This document shows positions 47,499-56,431 of a stretch of DNA of 64,000 nucleotides, piece after piece. Made by a program: the position numbers and the translations under genes. The notes below the pieces were generated by a model. The model was not told the origin of the DNA. It saw only the letters and a list, made by a program, of their open reading frames with translations, and did not search any database. The stretch covers positions 2,852,001-2,916,000 of the forward strand of contig NZ_AP029028.1 in assembly GCF_037076565.1 (NCBI RefSeq). The letters run 5' to 3'. How positions within the stretch are numbered: the first letter of the stretch is position 1; each line of letters begins with the position of its first letter. This stretch comes from Herbaspirillum sp. DW155. GTDB taxonomy: Bacteria > Pseudomonadota > Gammaproteobacteria > Burkholderiales > Burkholderiaceae_D.

Positions 47499-47603
47499 GA
47501 ATGTTTCTTCGAGGATGCCCGCTGCACAAGCCGCGCAGCGGGCCGGATAAAGCCATTGTAATCACGCGGCGCAGCGCCGCATGAAGAAAAAAGCAAAAAT
47601 CGG

Positions 47604-48239
47604 TCAGGGAATATTGAGCAGCTTGTGGGTCTGGATACTCAGTTTCCACTTGGGATTGTTCTTGACCATCTCGATGGCCAGACGGGTATTGGCGGCCGCC
47701 TGCAGGCCATCCATCGGTTGCAGCAGGAAGTGCTGGAAATCCAGCTTCTCATACTCGTCCAGCGGCTGGCCCGGTTGCGGCACCACCACTTTCAGTTCGC
47801 TGCCGCGTTTGACTTTCAGTTCCGAACCCATCTTCGGGCTCACGCAGATCCAGTCCACACCATCGGGCACCTCGATGGTGCCATTGGTCTCGATGGCGAT
47901 TTCGAAGCCGACCGCATGCATGGCCTCGATCAGGGCCGTATCCAGTTGCAGCAAGGGCTCGCCGCCGGTGAAGACCACATACTTGCTGGCCGTGTGCGTA
48001 GAAGGCCAAAAGCTGTTGATCTTCTCCGCCAGTTCGGTCGCCGACTTGAACTTGCCGCCATTGTCGCCATCCGTGCCGACGAAATCGGTGTCGCAGAACT
48101 GGCAGATGGCGCGGGCGCGGTCTTCCTCGCGGCCGGTCCAGAGGTTGCAGCCGGAAAAGCGGCAGAACACCGCCGGACGGCCGGCGTGCGCGCCCTCGCC
48201 TTGCAAGGTATAGAAGATTTCTTTGATGCTGTAAGTCAC
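47604..48239 (-). CDS. queE: 7-carboxy-7-deazaguanine synthase
   Basis: A 211-residue radical SAM enzyme of the queuosine pathway. The cluster motif is CNLWTGREEDRARAICQFC, i.e. C-x14-C-x2-C, as in Burkholderia-type QueE. Also EIFYTLQGEGAHAGRPAVF, VVFTGGEPLLQLD and ETNGTIEVPD. GTG 48239 gives the usual N-terminus (TYSIKEIF). ATG 48359 in the same frame would add 40 unlikely residues. No ribosome site is obvious for either. Confidence 0.93.
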   Translation of the reverse strand: MTYSIKEIFYTLQGEGAHAGRPAVFCRFSGCNLWTGREEDRARAICQFCDTDFVGTDGDNGGKFKSATELAEKINSFWPSTHTASKYVVFTGGEPLLQLDTALIEAMHAVGFEIAIETNGTIEVPDGVDWICVSPKMGSELKVKRGSELKVVVPQPGQPLDEYEKLDFQHFLLQPMDGLQAAANTRLAIEMVKNNPKWKLSIQTHKLLNIP

Positions 48240-48410
48240 GATAGGGAAGGCAGGCGCATGGCCGCACAGGGATGGATATACAGGGTACGGGGCACGGGCT
48301 GCGGGGGCGCTGCCGCCTTGCAGCAGTTTCTTCACTAAGTCACTGATATTGCAGCCCATTTTGCCAGCGTCAGGGGCGCTATTATAGCCGCTCCCGGGGC
48401 CTGAATCACC

Positions 48411-48664
48411 TCATCTATCCTCATCGAGCATCTGTCCCGGCGTGGGCAGGTCCAGCTTCAGGCCCAGGCGATCAATCAGGCGACAGGCATCGAAAGCTGC
48501 CTTGACCTTCATATCATTATCGAAATAACAGTAGAAACAGTAGATATCACGGCTGGCACGCGGGCGTAGTGCAGCTCATCGTCCTGACGCAGCCCCTTGG
48601 GGTAGAAACTGCCGCGCCAGGGCGCATAACGCCAGCCGGAAATGCCGATCCAGATCTTGCCCAT
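48411..48664 (-). pseudogene. DUF72 (YecE-like) gene with large internal deletion
   Basis: ATG 48664 with a good site (AAGGAGGCAGGC) begins a clear DUF72 N-terminus (GKIWIGISGWRYAPWRGSFY). After about 35 residues the frame breaks. Near 48540-48411 a C-terminal piece resumes in another frame (YFDNDMKVKAAFDACRLIDR) and ends at TGA 48411. About 150-200 residues of the normal protein are missing. A 9-base tandem duplication (TCTACTGTT twice) lies at the start of the 3' piece. Confidence 0.8.
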
Positions 48665-48805
48665 GCCTGCCTCCTTGTTCACCTGTCGGTATCCCGATGT
48701 GACCAGGAACGATCTGCTTGGTGCCAGCCAGCACGACAGCAAGGGCGCGGCTGCTGTTACACTGCTGGCCTCGATATCGACCGTTCAATGCCCCGCTGCG
48801 CCATC

Positions 48806-49180
48806 ATGACCGCCACGCCCGCCATTACCCAGTTCCGCCTGGCCTCCCCCACGCCCGAATTCGACCACCCGCGCGAAGACCGCCGGCTGGAGGGCAATCC
48901 GCTACGCACCACCTGGAATCACTTCACCAGCGCCAGCGGCGAGATGAACGCCGGCATCTGGGCCTGTGAAAAAGGCAGCTGGCGCATCGCCTTCGCGCCC
49001 AACAAGGATGAATATTTCTGCGTGCTCGAAGGCCGCTGCCGCGTCATCGATGAGCACGGCCACGCGGCTGAAGCCGGTCCGGGCGATGCCATGGTGATTC
49101 CGGCCGGTTTCAAGGGCATCTTTGAAGTGGTGGAGCCGGTGCGCAAGCATTACGTGATCGTCGAACGCGCGGCCGTCTGA
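48806..49180 (+). CDS. small cupin-domain protein (DUF861-like)
   Basis: A 124-residue single-cupin protein. Core: AGIWACEKGSWRIAFAPNKD, EYFCVLEGRCRVIDEHG, and GPGDAMVIPAGFKGIFEV. This fits the DUF861 (ureidoglycine hydrolase-like) cupins, most of which have unknown substrates. ATG 48806 preferred; ATG 48788 is in frame. It sits 17 bases before the TPR gene, probably the same transcript. Confidence 0.8.
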   Translation: MTATPAITQFRLASPTPEFDHPREDRRLEGNPLRTTWNHFTSASGEMNAGIWACEKGSWRIAFAPNKDEYFCVLEGRCRVIDEHGHAAEAGPGDAMVIPAGFKGIFEVVEPVRKHYVIVERAAV

Positions 49181-49197
49181 GCCGCGCCAGTCGCGCC

Positions 49198-50022
49198 ATG
49201 CCCACGCCTGCCGTCGCCCCCGGGCAGATCCTGACCGCTGCCCTGCAGCACTACAATGCCGGCCGTTTCGCACAGGCCGAAGAGGCCAGCCACGCGCTGC
49301 TGGCCCTGGTACCGCAGCATCCGGCCGCACATCAGTTGCTGGCCATGCTGGCGCTGAACGACCAGGCGCTGGCGCAGGCGCGGCAGCATATCCTGCTGAG
49401 CCTGGCACCCCGTCCGCAACATGTGCCCTCGCTGTTGATCGCCGGCAGGATCGCGCTGGCCGAATCCGATCCTGCTACGGCCCTGCGTTATTTCGAAGCC
49501 GCTGCCCGGCATGAGCCCGATCTGAGCCAGGCGCATTTTCACCTGGGCACCAGCCTGTCGGCGCTGGGACGACCCGCCGAGGCGGTCGCAGCCTTGCGCC
49601 GGGCCGTGGCGCTGGCGCCGCAGGCCATGGAGGCGGTGCTCAATCTGGGGAGCGCCCTGCGCGAGCTGGGCGATCTGGCTGCCGCGCGCGATGCCTTTGC
49701 CGAAGCCGCCCGCCTGCGTCCGGAGGTGGCCGAGACCTGGTTCAACCTGGGATTGGTGCTGCAGGACATGAAGGATGGCACGGCCGCCGTGGATGCCTTT
49801 GCCCGCGCGCTGTCCTTGCGCTCCGACTATGCCGACGCGGCCCTCAACCTGGGCGTGGCCCTGCAGGAAGTGCAGCGCATGGAAGAGGCGCTGCAAGCCT
49901 TCCGCACCGCGCTGCGGCTGCAGCCGCAATGGTTCGGCCGCATCGCCCATGCGTTGACGGCGGGCGGCAGTGGTCGTCTTTGGCTGCATGTGGGGGATCT
50001 GGAAGCAGCCTTGCGTGGATGA
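49198..50022 (+). CDS. tetratricopeptide-repeat protein
   Basis: A 274-residue protein made almost wholly of TPR units, seven or so from residue 10 to 245. Examples: YNAGRFAQAEEASHALLALV, FHLGTSLSALGRPAEAVAAL, FNLGLVLQDMKDGTAAVDAF. The last 30 residues differ. No signal peptide or catalytic domain, so it is likely a scaffold. Related TPR arrays are often fused to glycosyltransferases; here the catalytic part is absent. Confidence 0.85.
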   Translation: MPTPAVAPGQILTAALQHYNAGRFAQAEEASHALLALVPQHPAAHQLLAMLALNDQALAQARQHILLSLAPRPQHVPSLLIAGRIALAESDPATALRYFEAAARHEPDLSQAHFHLGTSLSALGRPAEAVAALRRAVALAPQAMEAVLNLGSALRELGDLAAARDAFAEAARLRPEVAETWFNLGLVLQDMKDGTAAVDAFARALSLRSDYADAALNLGVALQEVQRMEEALQAFRTALRLQPQWFGRIAHALTAGGSGRLWLHVGDLEAALRG

Positions 50023-50262
50023 GCTTGCCTGCGCTGCCGCGGAGGGGACGTACTCAGAACAACTGTACAGTGGAGTGTACCGGGAGTGTCATGGTCAGAT
50101 TCCGGATCTGTACTGGTAATCAAACCAACGGTGTTCGTCAAAGTGTCTGCACTGCAAGCAGTCGACAAGACGTGTCCTGCATGAACGCGCGATAATCCAA
50201 CATCTCAGTATCCCCGACGGCCCATCAAAGCCGCACCGCAACCCAACTGGTCCGGAGACGCC

Positions 50263-51129
50263 ATGACTGCACCCCAAACCTTCGCCCGCGCCGTCCGCCA
50301 TCCCGGCCCGCCCGACCCCGAGCGCATCGTCACCCTGGCAGGCCCGGCCATGCAGCTGGATTTCACCCTCGCAGCCGGCCTGAACCTGCGGGACGCCATC
50401 TGTCTTCCGCTGGCCCGCGCCGGTCTCGATGGCGGTACGGTGCGCTTCGCCGACCTGCCCGTTGCCGCCCTGCACTTCCTCATGCCCGCACTGGCCGTGG
50501 ATGAGCAGCACGCCGCCTTCTATAGTGCCCCGCAGTCGATGGAAGAAGGCACTCGCATCGAATACGCCTGCGCCACCGTGGGCCGCAAGGATGGCGAACC
50601 CTTCGTGCACTGTCACGCCATCTGGCGCGGACGCGACGGGCAGCGCCAGGGCGGACACCTGATGATGGAGAAAACCCTGGTCGGTGCAAGCACCCCCGCC
50701 CAGGCCTGGGGCCTGCACGGCGCCACCATGGCCACCCGCTACGATCCGGAAACCAATTTCACCCTCTTCTACCCTACCCGCCTCTCGGACCAGACCGTCC
50801 CCACCAGCGGCAAGCGCATCGTACTGGCGCGCATCCGCCCGGACCAGGACCTGACCATCGCCGTCGAACAAGCCTGTGCCGCAAACGGCATACGCAACGC
50901 CATCGTGCGCGGCAGCGTCGGCAGCATCATCGGGGCGGAATTTGAAGATGGACGCGTGCTGGAAGACCGCGCCACCGAAATCCTGATCCGTTCAGGTGAA
51001 GTCCGGGACGGGCGGGCCAGACTGGAGATCGGCCTCATCAATCCGCAAGGCCAGGTGTGTGAGGGCGTGCTGTCACGCGGCAGCAATCCCGTGTTGATCT
51101 GCTTCGAACTGGTGCTGCAAGAACAATGA
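50263..51129 (+). CDS. tandem PPC/DUF296-domain protein
   Basis: A 288-residue protein with two PPC-like (PCC/DUF296) domains. The second (about 175-285) is clear: VEQACAANGIRNAIVRGSVG, GAEFEDGRVLEDRATEIL and ARLEIGLINPQGQVCEGVL. The first (about 25-130) is weaker but shares the pattern (FTLAAGLNLRDAICLPLARA; VGRKDGEPFVHCHAIW). Bacterial roles are unknown. The 240 bases upstream (50023-50262) contain no gene. A hairpin terminator follows. Confidence 0.8.
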   Translation: MTAPQTFARAVRHPGPPDPERIVTLAGPAMQLDFTLAAGLNLRDAICLPLARAGLDGGTVRFADLPVAALHFLMPALAVDEQHAAFYSAPQSMEEGTRIEYACATVGRKDGEPFVHCHAIWRGRDGQRQGGHLMMEKTLVGASTPAQAWGLHGATMATRYDPETNFTLFYPTRLSDQTVPTSGKRIVLARIRPDQDLTIAVEQACAANGIRNAIVRGSVGSIIGAEFEDGRVLEDRATEILIRSGEVRDGRARLEIGLINPQGQVCEGVLSRGSNPVLICFELVLQEQ

Positions 51130-51130
51130 A

Positions 51131-51158
51131 AGCCGGCGCCCCTTCCGGGGTGCCGGCT
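51131..51158. terminator. bidirectional hairpin between converging genes
   Basis: A 12-bp stem with one G-T pair (AGCCGGCGCCCC / GGGGTGCCGGCT) and a TTCC loop, 2 bases after the PPC-gene stop and 22 before the cheY-like stop. No long T-run, but very stable. Confidence 0.75.
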
Positions 51159-51179
51159 CTCTGTCGGGTCACGAAAGAC

Positions 51180-51548
51180 TTAAGCGCCCACCAGCTTCTT
51201 GAAGGTGGGCAACACTGCTTCCCCCTTGAAGGGTTTCACGATCCAGCCCTTGATGCCGGCGGCCTTGCCGCGTTCCTTCATGATGGGCGAGTTCTCGGTG
51301 GTCAGCATGATGATGTTCACGTTGGCATTGCCCAGTTCGCTGCGGATCTTCTCGGCCATGGTCAGGCCATCCATGTTGGGCATGTTGACGTCGGAGACCA
51401 CCAGCTTGATGGCCGGGTCGCCCTTGAGTTTGTTGAGGCCGTCGCGGCCGTCCACGGCCAGGGCGACATCCAGGCCATTCTTCTTGAGGAAGTCGCCGAC
51501 CTCGGCGCGCACGGTGCTCGAATCGTCCACTACCAGGATTTGTGCCAT
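51180..51548 (-). CDS. CheY-like single-domain response regulator
   Basis: A 122-residue receiver with no output domain. LVVDDSSTVRAEV, the phospho-aspartate in LVVSDVNMPNMDGL, a threonine in IIMLTTENSP, and the lysine in GWIVKPFKGE are all conserved. It is the last gene of the non-canonical chemotaxis-like cluster, 59 bases after the receiver-CheX gene. It probably receives phosphate from the kinase at 53993-56431 and may be dephosphorylated by the CheX proteins. Confidence 0.93.
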   Translation of the reverse strand: MAQILVVDDSSTVRAEVGDFLKKNGLDVALAVDGRDGLNKLKGDPAIKLVVSDVNMPNMDGLTMAEKIRSELGNANVNIIMLTTENSPIMKERGKAAGIKGWIVKPFKGEAVLPTFKKLVGA

Positions 51549-51607
51549 CTTGAATTCTCTCTTTGCTTAAGGGGGAAGTTTGAATCGATGCCGGTCTGTG
51601 CCGGCTT

Positions 51608-52567
51608 TCAGAACAGTTCCAGATCGCCGGATTCGAACAGGTCCTGTACCGACGTCTGGTTCTCGGTGAAATCTTCCGGCGACCACGACAGGTTGAAGAT
51701 GAAGCGCTGCAGCAGCACCAGAGGCGCGCCCTCATCACGACGCAGCAGGTACTTGAAGCACAGTTGCGGGTCCTCCGAACCGAAGGAAATGTAGCGATGC
51801 GGGTGATTGATGATGATGGGTACCTGGCTCAACTGCCGGATCGGCTGGCTCTGGTTGATGAAGCGGTTCTTGAACCAGCCCCAGATCAGGTTGGTCAGCT
51901 CGCCCAGGGCATTGTTGAGATGGCGGAAGTCGCTCGACTCGTCCGGTGCCAGCGCCTGCAGGGTCTTCTGTTCGGCCTGCAGCATCATGTAGCCACGGCA
52001 CCAGCTGCTCTCCAGCGGAATCAGGGTAAACACTTCACCAAAGATGATGCGGTCGCGCACCAGATAGGGCTGCTCGATCTCCACCTGCATGCCGGGGAAC
52101 TGGCTCTCCAGCACCATGCGGCTGATCTCGGCGATACCACGTACCAGCGCATTGGGATAGCGCTGGCTGAAAATGGAGGCCGCCACGGCCGGAGCCAGGG
52201 CATCGATGTCCTCGATGCGGTAGACGGCGCTGAAGAGTTCGCTGTCGCGTTCGGACAGGTCGGCATCGGCACTCTCGCGGCGGCGGCGCAGGAAGATCGG
52301 CAACTCCGGGCGCACCTCGCGGATGCGACGTGCCAGACCGGCCGTGCCCGCACCCAGGCCGGCGAGGCTTTCCGAGAGCATGATGCCGCCCAGGTCCACA
52401 TTGCTGCGCAGGACCGCCATGACGTGTTCTTCATGGGCCTTCAGGCCCATCAGGTTGTGGCGCTCGCAAAAGGACTTGATGGTGTCGTAGCAATCGGCAT
52501 CGCGATCCAGCACCAGGATCTTGCTGGTGAGGGTGTTGTCGAGGCTGGCAGTGGCAGTGGCTTCCAT
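51608..52567 (-). CDS. receiver-like plus CheX-like protein
   Basis: A 319-residue protein. Residues 15-140 or so resemble a receiver fold (SKILVLDRDADCYDTIKSFC), but the phospho-acceptor position is not clearly an Asp in a typical context, so it may be degenerate. The second half has CheC/CheX-like features: SRMVLESQFPGMQVEIEQPY, GYMMLQAEQKTL and NNALGELTNLIWGWFKNRF, which has the E-x2-N phosphatase-type pattern. Ends GDLELF, like its neighbour. Likely dephosphorylates the CheY. Confidence 0.75.
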   Translation of the reverse strand: MEATATASLDNTLTSKILVLDRDADCYDTIKSFCERHNLMGLKAHEEHVMAVLRSNVDLGGIMLSESLAGLGAGTAGLARRIREVRPELPIFLRRRRESADADLSERDSELFSAVYRIEDIDALAPAVAASIFSQRYPNALVRGIAEISRMVLESQFPGMQVEIEQPYLVRDRIIFGEVFTLIPLESSWCRGYMMLQAEQKTLQALAPDESSDFRHLNNALGELTNLIWGWFKNRFINQSQPIRQLSQVPIIINHPHRYISFGSEDPQLCFKYLLRRDEGAPLVLLQRFIFNLSWSPEDFTENQTSVQDLFESGDLELF

Positions 52568-52597
52568 GATGATGTGATTCCCCCGGATCGTTGATGG

Positions 52598-53206
52598 TCA
52601 GAACAGTTCCAGTTCGCCGGTGGTATCGGCCTCTTCGCCGGGCGCCACCACAAAGTCGAGGTGGTCATAGGCCGAGACACTCAGCGAGACGTGAATACGC
52701 GGCGAGCCCGGCATATCAATGGCGAAATGCCGTACATGCGCGCAGTTGAGTTTTTGCAGATAGAGCACGCACCGGGTGTCGATCACATTGGGCGTGGACA
52801 TGCCCAGATGCGGAAAGAAGCGCCCCAGCTCACGATTGAAGATGCCGCAGCAGAGATTGCCGCATTCGGCGATGGCGTCGAGCAAACCCTGCTCGCCCAT
52901 CTCGCCGGCGGCAGTGCGCGTGAGCTGCGCAAAATGCTCGCGGGTAGCAGCATCCGGCGTGAAGTGGAACATCACCATCAGGCGGAACAGATAAGACGAA
53001 ATCGTCAGCACCACCATCTTCTGCTCACCGATAGCGGCGATGTCTTCCACCACCATGATCTCGGCGCTGCTGTCGGAGGGCACCAGGCTGCTGCGCAGGG
53101 CTTGCTGCAGGAGGGTATCGAAGCCATCGCGGGCGCTGGCACTGATGCGCTCATCAGGGATGCTCCCGGCGATGGCCTGCAGCTCTTCCATGTCGTTGGC
53201 GCTCAT
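52598..53206 (-). CDS. CheX-like phosphatase-type protein
   Basis: A 202-residue protein with a CheX/CheC-like fold: [40 protein letters not shown] (E-x2-N motif of CheC/CheX/FliY phosphatases) and [20 protein letters not shown]. Ends GELELF, almost identical to the next gene's C-terminus. ATG 53206 overlaps the MCP-like gene stop. CheY phosphatase activity is inferred from the E-x2-N motif. Confidence 0.75.
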   Translation of the reverse strand: MSANDMEELQAIAGSIPDERISASARDGFDTLLQQALRSSLVPSDSSAEIMVVEDIAAIGEQKMVVLTISSYLFRLMVMFHFTPDAATREHFAQLTRTAAGEMGEQGLLDAIAECGNLCCGIFNRELGRFFPHLGMSTPNVIDTRCVLYLQKLNCAHVRHFAIDMPGSPRIHVSLSVSAYDHLDFVVAPGEEADTTGELELF

Positions 53207-53928
53207 GCCGCTTCGGCCAGGGCTTCCCTGATCTTCTTGTTGATCAGGTCCAGGCCGATGACGGCGCCCATGATCATCTTGCCGCCGGCCTGCAGGTCCT
53301 GGAAGGTGGTCGTGGTGATCAGGTCATTCTGGTACAGGTTGGCGCGATAGCTCTTGGAAAGCTTCTCGGCGCGTTGCGCCAGGTCACGCACCTCCTGCGC
53401 GACCACGGCAAAGCCACGCCCGTGCACGCCGGCCCGCGCGGCCTCGATGGAGGCATTGAGGGCGACGATGATGACCTGATTCACGATGAGAGCAAACTCG
53501 TCGTTCTTGCGGTGCATCTCGCGGTTGTGGGCGATCAGCTCGTTCATGTCGTCGTGCCAGCGCTCGAAGGTGCGCACCAGGCCCAGCAACCTGCTGATGG
53601 TGTCTTGCGACTGGTCGCAGTTCTCGCGCACGCGCGACACATGCTCGGATTGCTGGCTGCTCAGGCGCGCCATCATGGCCTCGCTCTCGCGGCGCATCTC
53701 GGCCATATGCTGGCGGGCCGAGAGGCGCTCCTGCTCCAGCTGCTGCTGGTGGAGGGCCCACTCTTGCTGCTGCTCGGCCAGGGCCGCCTGGGCCTGGTCA
53801 CGCACCTGTTCGAGCTGGCCGGCGTCGATCAGCCGGCGTGCGCGGCGTTTCTGGCGCAGCCACAGCGCGGCCATCGGCAGACCGGCCAGGGCGGCGCCCA
53901 GCGCCACCAGGAGGAGGGATTGAAACAT
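53203..53928 (-). CDS. minimal MCP-like membrane-anchored protein
   Basis: A 241-residue protein. One N-terminal membrane segment ([20 protein letters not shown], about residues 4-23), then a Gln/Glu-rich coiled coil (30-105). A short form of the MCP signalling hairpin follows ([32 protein letters not shown]). It lacks a sensor domain, HAMP, and the long methylation helices of normal receptors. Between a kinase and CheX genes it could be a scaffold rather than a receptor. ATG 53928 follows GAGGAGG-poor sequence; SD weak. Confidence 0.82.
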   Translation of the reverse strand: MFQSLLLVALGAALAGLPMAALWLRQKRRARRLIDAGQLEQVRDQAQAALAEQQQEWALHQQQLEQERLSARQHMAEMRRESEAMMARLSSQQSEHVSRVRENCDQSQDTISRLLGLVRTFERWHDDMNELIAHNREMHRKNDEFALIVNQVIIVALNASIEAARAGVHGRGFAVVAQEVRDLAQRAEKLSKSYRANLYQNDLITTTTFQDLQAGGKMIMGAVIGLDLINKKIREALAEAA

Positions 53929-53992
53929 GGATCTGCTTTCCTGCTGTCTTGAATATCTAGGGTGATATCTGTGGTGAGAGCTGCCCTGGCGC

Positions 53993-56431
53993 TCAGGCCA
54001 CCTGCGGATCGCCATCCTGCGGCAGTACCAGCGGCTGCGCCGGTGCGGAGGCGCTTTCCTGGCCGGCGACCGGATAGGGTACGTCGATGCCATCGACTTC
54101 CACCGCCACGTTCTCGGGCAGCATCACGATGATCTGGAAGGCCCGGAAAGCGGCGCCCTCTTCGCCATCCATGAAACGGATCTCGACCTTGCCGTGTTCA
54201 CGGGTCACGAAGTCCAGCACCGCATCCATGCCCACGCCGCGTCCCGATACCTCGGTCACTTCGCTGCGGGTGGAGAAGCCCGGTTGCAGGATCAGGCGCG
54301 CAGCCTCGGCGTCGGTGAGCACCTGGTCGGCGCTGATGAGCTGCTTCTCGATACCGATCTGGCGCACCTTGTGCAGGGCCAGTCCACGGCCATCATCGGA
54401 CAGGGCCATCTGGAACATGTCTTCCATCACGCCCATTTCCAGCTTGATGGTGCCGGCTTCGGGCTTGCCCCTGGCCAGGCGCTCTTGGCCGGACTCCAGG
54501 CCATGATCGACCGCATTGCGGATCAGGTGCATGAAGACGTTTTGCAGCAACGGCGAAGCAAAGCTGTGGACCACATAGCCGTTATCGTCGATCTGCACCA
54601 CCGGTGCGGCCTTGCCGAGATCGCTGGCCAGCGCCGGCAGCGAATCGATGACCGGTGCCAGCACGCTCTCGATGGTCTCGGTGCCCAGCAGACGCAGGGT
54701 GCGGCGCACATCGTTGCGCACGGCCACCAGTTCGTGCAGGTTGGCGGTATTGACGTTCTCCAGGCGTTGCAGGCTGTCCTGGATGTGCTTGCGGTCGATG
54801 GTCAGGACATGGCGCTCGTAGCCCGCCAGCACCGGCTCCACTGCGGCAGTGGTGCCACGCGCCAGGGTGACGTCGTTGATACGGGCGTAGCGGTCGATGA
54901 CCTCGCGCACCTGGGCCAGTTGCAGCAGCAGTTCTTCCTGATTCCAGACCGCGCCGCTGTTGGCGTGGCGCAGGTCGTCATAGTGCTGTTCGGCCTGGTG
55001 GACCACGTTGGCCAGGTGCAGCAGGCCATAGGTACGGCCATTGCCCTTGATGGTATGCATGTTGCGGAACAGCTTGGCGATGGCAAAGGCGGTGGCTTCC
55101 GGATTCTGGTAGACGATCTGCTCGTTCTCGTCCAGGAAGCGACGGGCGCTGCCGATGAAGTCGGCAAACTTGGCCGGGGCCACGGCGAGAATTTCGCCGA
55201 TCATTTCCAGTTCGCGCTTCTGTTCATTGGCTTCGGCGGCCAGCTTGCGCAGCTCGGTCACATCGCGCACGCACAGCATCAGGCGGATCACCATGTCCTG
55301 CTCATCGGTGATCGGCGACCAGGACAGATCGAGGATCTTCACGCTGCCGTCGGCCATGGTCTTTTCGATTTCGCCGATCATCAGGTGTTCGTTGAAGGTG
55401 AAGTTCATCACGTCTTCACCGATACAGGCGCCGCCGATGGCTTCGATCTGCGAGAGCGTATCGGCCCCCAGGTTGGTGTTGGCGAAGACCAGTTCCATCA
55501 CGTCGCGGCCGGCGATATCGGTGGTGTCGAACACCGTTTCCAGGAAGGCCGAGTACTCCGGATGCACCTTGTTGCCATCGACGATGGTGAGGATGCCCTG
55601 CGGAATGTTCTGCAGCATGGCCTGCATGTCGGCGGTCTTCTGGCGCACCTGGGCCGAGGCTTCTTCGATCTTCTCGACCATGCCGTTGAAGGCGACGATG
55701 GAGTGGCCCACCTCATCCATGCGCTGCACCGGCAGGCGGCGGGTGAAGTCCTGGCTGGTGGCGATCTCGCCCATCATGGCGGCCATGCGGCTGATCGGGC
55801 CGGTGATCTGGCGATACAGCAGCAAGCCAATCCCCCCCAGCAGCAGCCCCGCCAACACCGTGACCAGGCTGATGGTGGTAGTGGTCTGTGCCAGCTTGCC
55901 GTTGAGCGAGGCAATGGCGTTGTCCTTGAAGCGGTTCTTTTCGATGCGCAGGGTGTTGATGATGCCTTCCAGCTCGGTCTGGTACTGCATCACGCCGCCG
56001 AAGAACTGCGCCTGGGCGATCTCGTTCTTGCCGGCCAGCTTGAACCTGGCGGTGGTGTCGATGGCGCCGAAGTAATTGTCCAGGCTTTCCTTGGCCTGCT
56101 CGATCAGGCCGCGCTGGGCCACGCCTTCAGCCTGCTGCGCCTGGGCGGTCAGTGCTTTTTCCAGGACCGCCTTCTTCTCCGCCAGCTTGTCGTTCTCCTG
56201 CGCGACCAACTGATTGTCGGTTTCGTTGACCATGACCATGGCGGCCAGCTGCACGTCCTTCAACTGCCCCATCAGGTCGGCCGACGCCAGCACGCTGGGC
56301 ATCACACCTTCCGTGACCGAGCGCACTTCCACGGCGCTGCTGCGGGATTGATACATCGCGTAACCGCCGATTCCGGCAATGGCGATGAAGGTAAGCATCA
56401 CCAACAGGGTGATACGCATGCGGATAGTCAT
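53993..56431 (-). CDS. membrane CheA-like kinase: sensor-HAMP-PAS-Hpt-ATPase, no CheW-like domain
   Basis: An 812-residue inner-membrane kinase. TM1 (about 7-26), a four-helix-bundle-type periplasmic sensor (about 30-185), TM2 (about 190-210) and HAMP (about 212-265) come first. A PAS-like domain (about 280-395, with [20 protein letters not shown]) follows. Then an Hpt domain has the phospho-histidine in [21 protein letters not shown] CheA-type ATPase follows ([44 protein letters not shown]). There is no HisKA and no P5/CheW-like C-terminus; it ends shortly after the ATPase. ATG 56431 has AGAGGA; ATG 56476 is an alternative. First gene of the cluster. Confidence 0.88.
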   Translation of the reverse strand: MTIRMRITLLVMLTFIAIAGIGGYAMYQSRSSAVEVRSVTEGVMPSVLASADLMGQLKDVQLAAMVMVNETDNQLVAQENDKLAEKKAVLEKALTAQAQQAEGVAQRGLIEQAKESLDNYFGAIDTTARFKLAGKNEIAQAQFFGGVMQYQTELEGIINTLRIEKNRFKDNAIASLNGKLAQTTTTISLVTVLAGLLLGGIGLLLYRQITGPISRMAAMMGEIATSQDFTRRLPVQRMDEVGHSIVAFNGMVEKIEEASAQVRQKTADMQAMLQNIPQGILTIVDGNKVHPEYSAFLETVFDTTDIAGRDVMELVFANTNLGADTLSQIEAIGGACIGEDVMNFTFNEHLMIGEIEKTMADGSVKILDLSWSPITDEQDMVIRLMLCVRDVTELRKLAAEANEQKRELEMIGEILAVAPAKFADFIGSARRFLDENEQIVYQNPEATAFAIAKLFRNMHTIKGNGRTYGLLHLANVVHQAEQHYDDLRHANSGAVWNQEELLLQLAQVREVIDRYARINDVTLARGTTAAVEPVLAGYERHVLTIDRKHIQDSLQRLENVNTANLHELVAVRNDVRRTLRLLGTETIESVLAPVIDSLPALASDLGKAAPVVQIDDNGYVVHSFASPLLQNVFMHLIRNAVDHGLESGQERLARGKPEAGTIKLEMGVMEDMFQMALSDDGRGLALHKVRQIGIEKQLISADQVLTDAEAARLILQPGFSTRSEVTEVSGRGVGMDAVLDFVTREHGKVEIRFMDGEEGAAFRAFQIIVMLPENVAVEVDGIDVPYPVAGQESASAPAQPLVLPQDGDPQVA

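Noticed and set aside
48239-48359. N-terminal extension of queE from ATG 48359
   Set aside because: The extra 40 residues are unlike QueE, which normally begins at the TYSIKEIF segment; the GTG at 48239 fits the family.
51608-53206. LELF tails as beta-clamp binding motifs
   Set aside because: The clamp motif needs Gln in the first position (QLxLF-like); here it is Glu or Asp, and the proteins are CheX-like signalling proteins.
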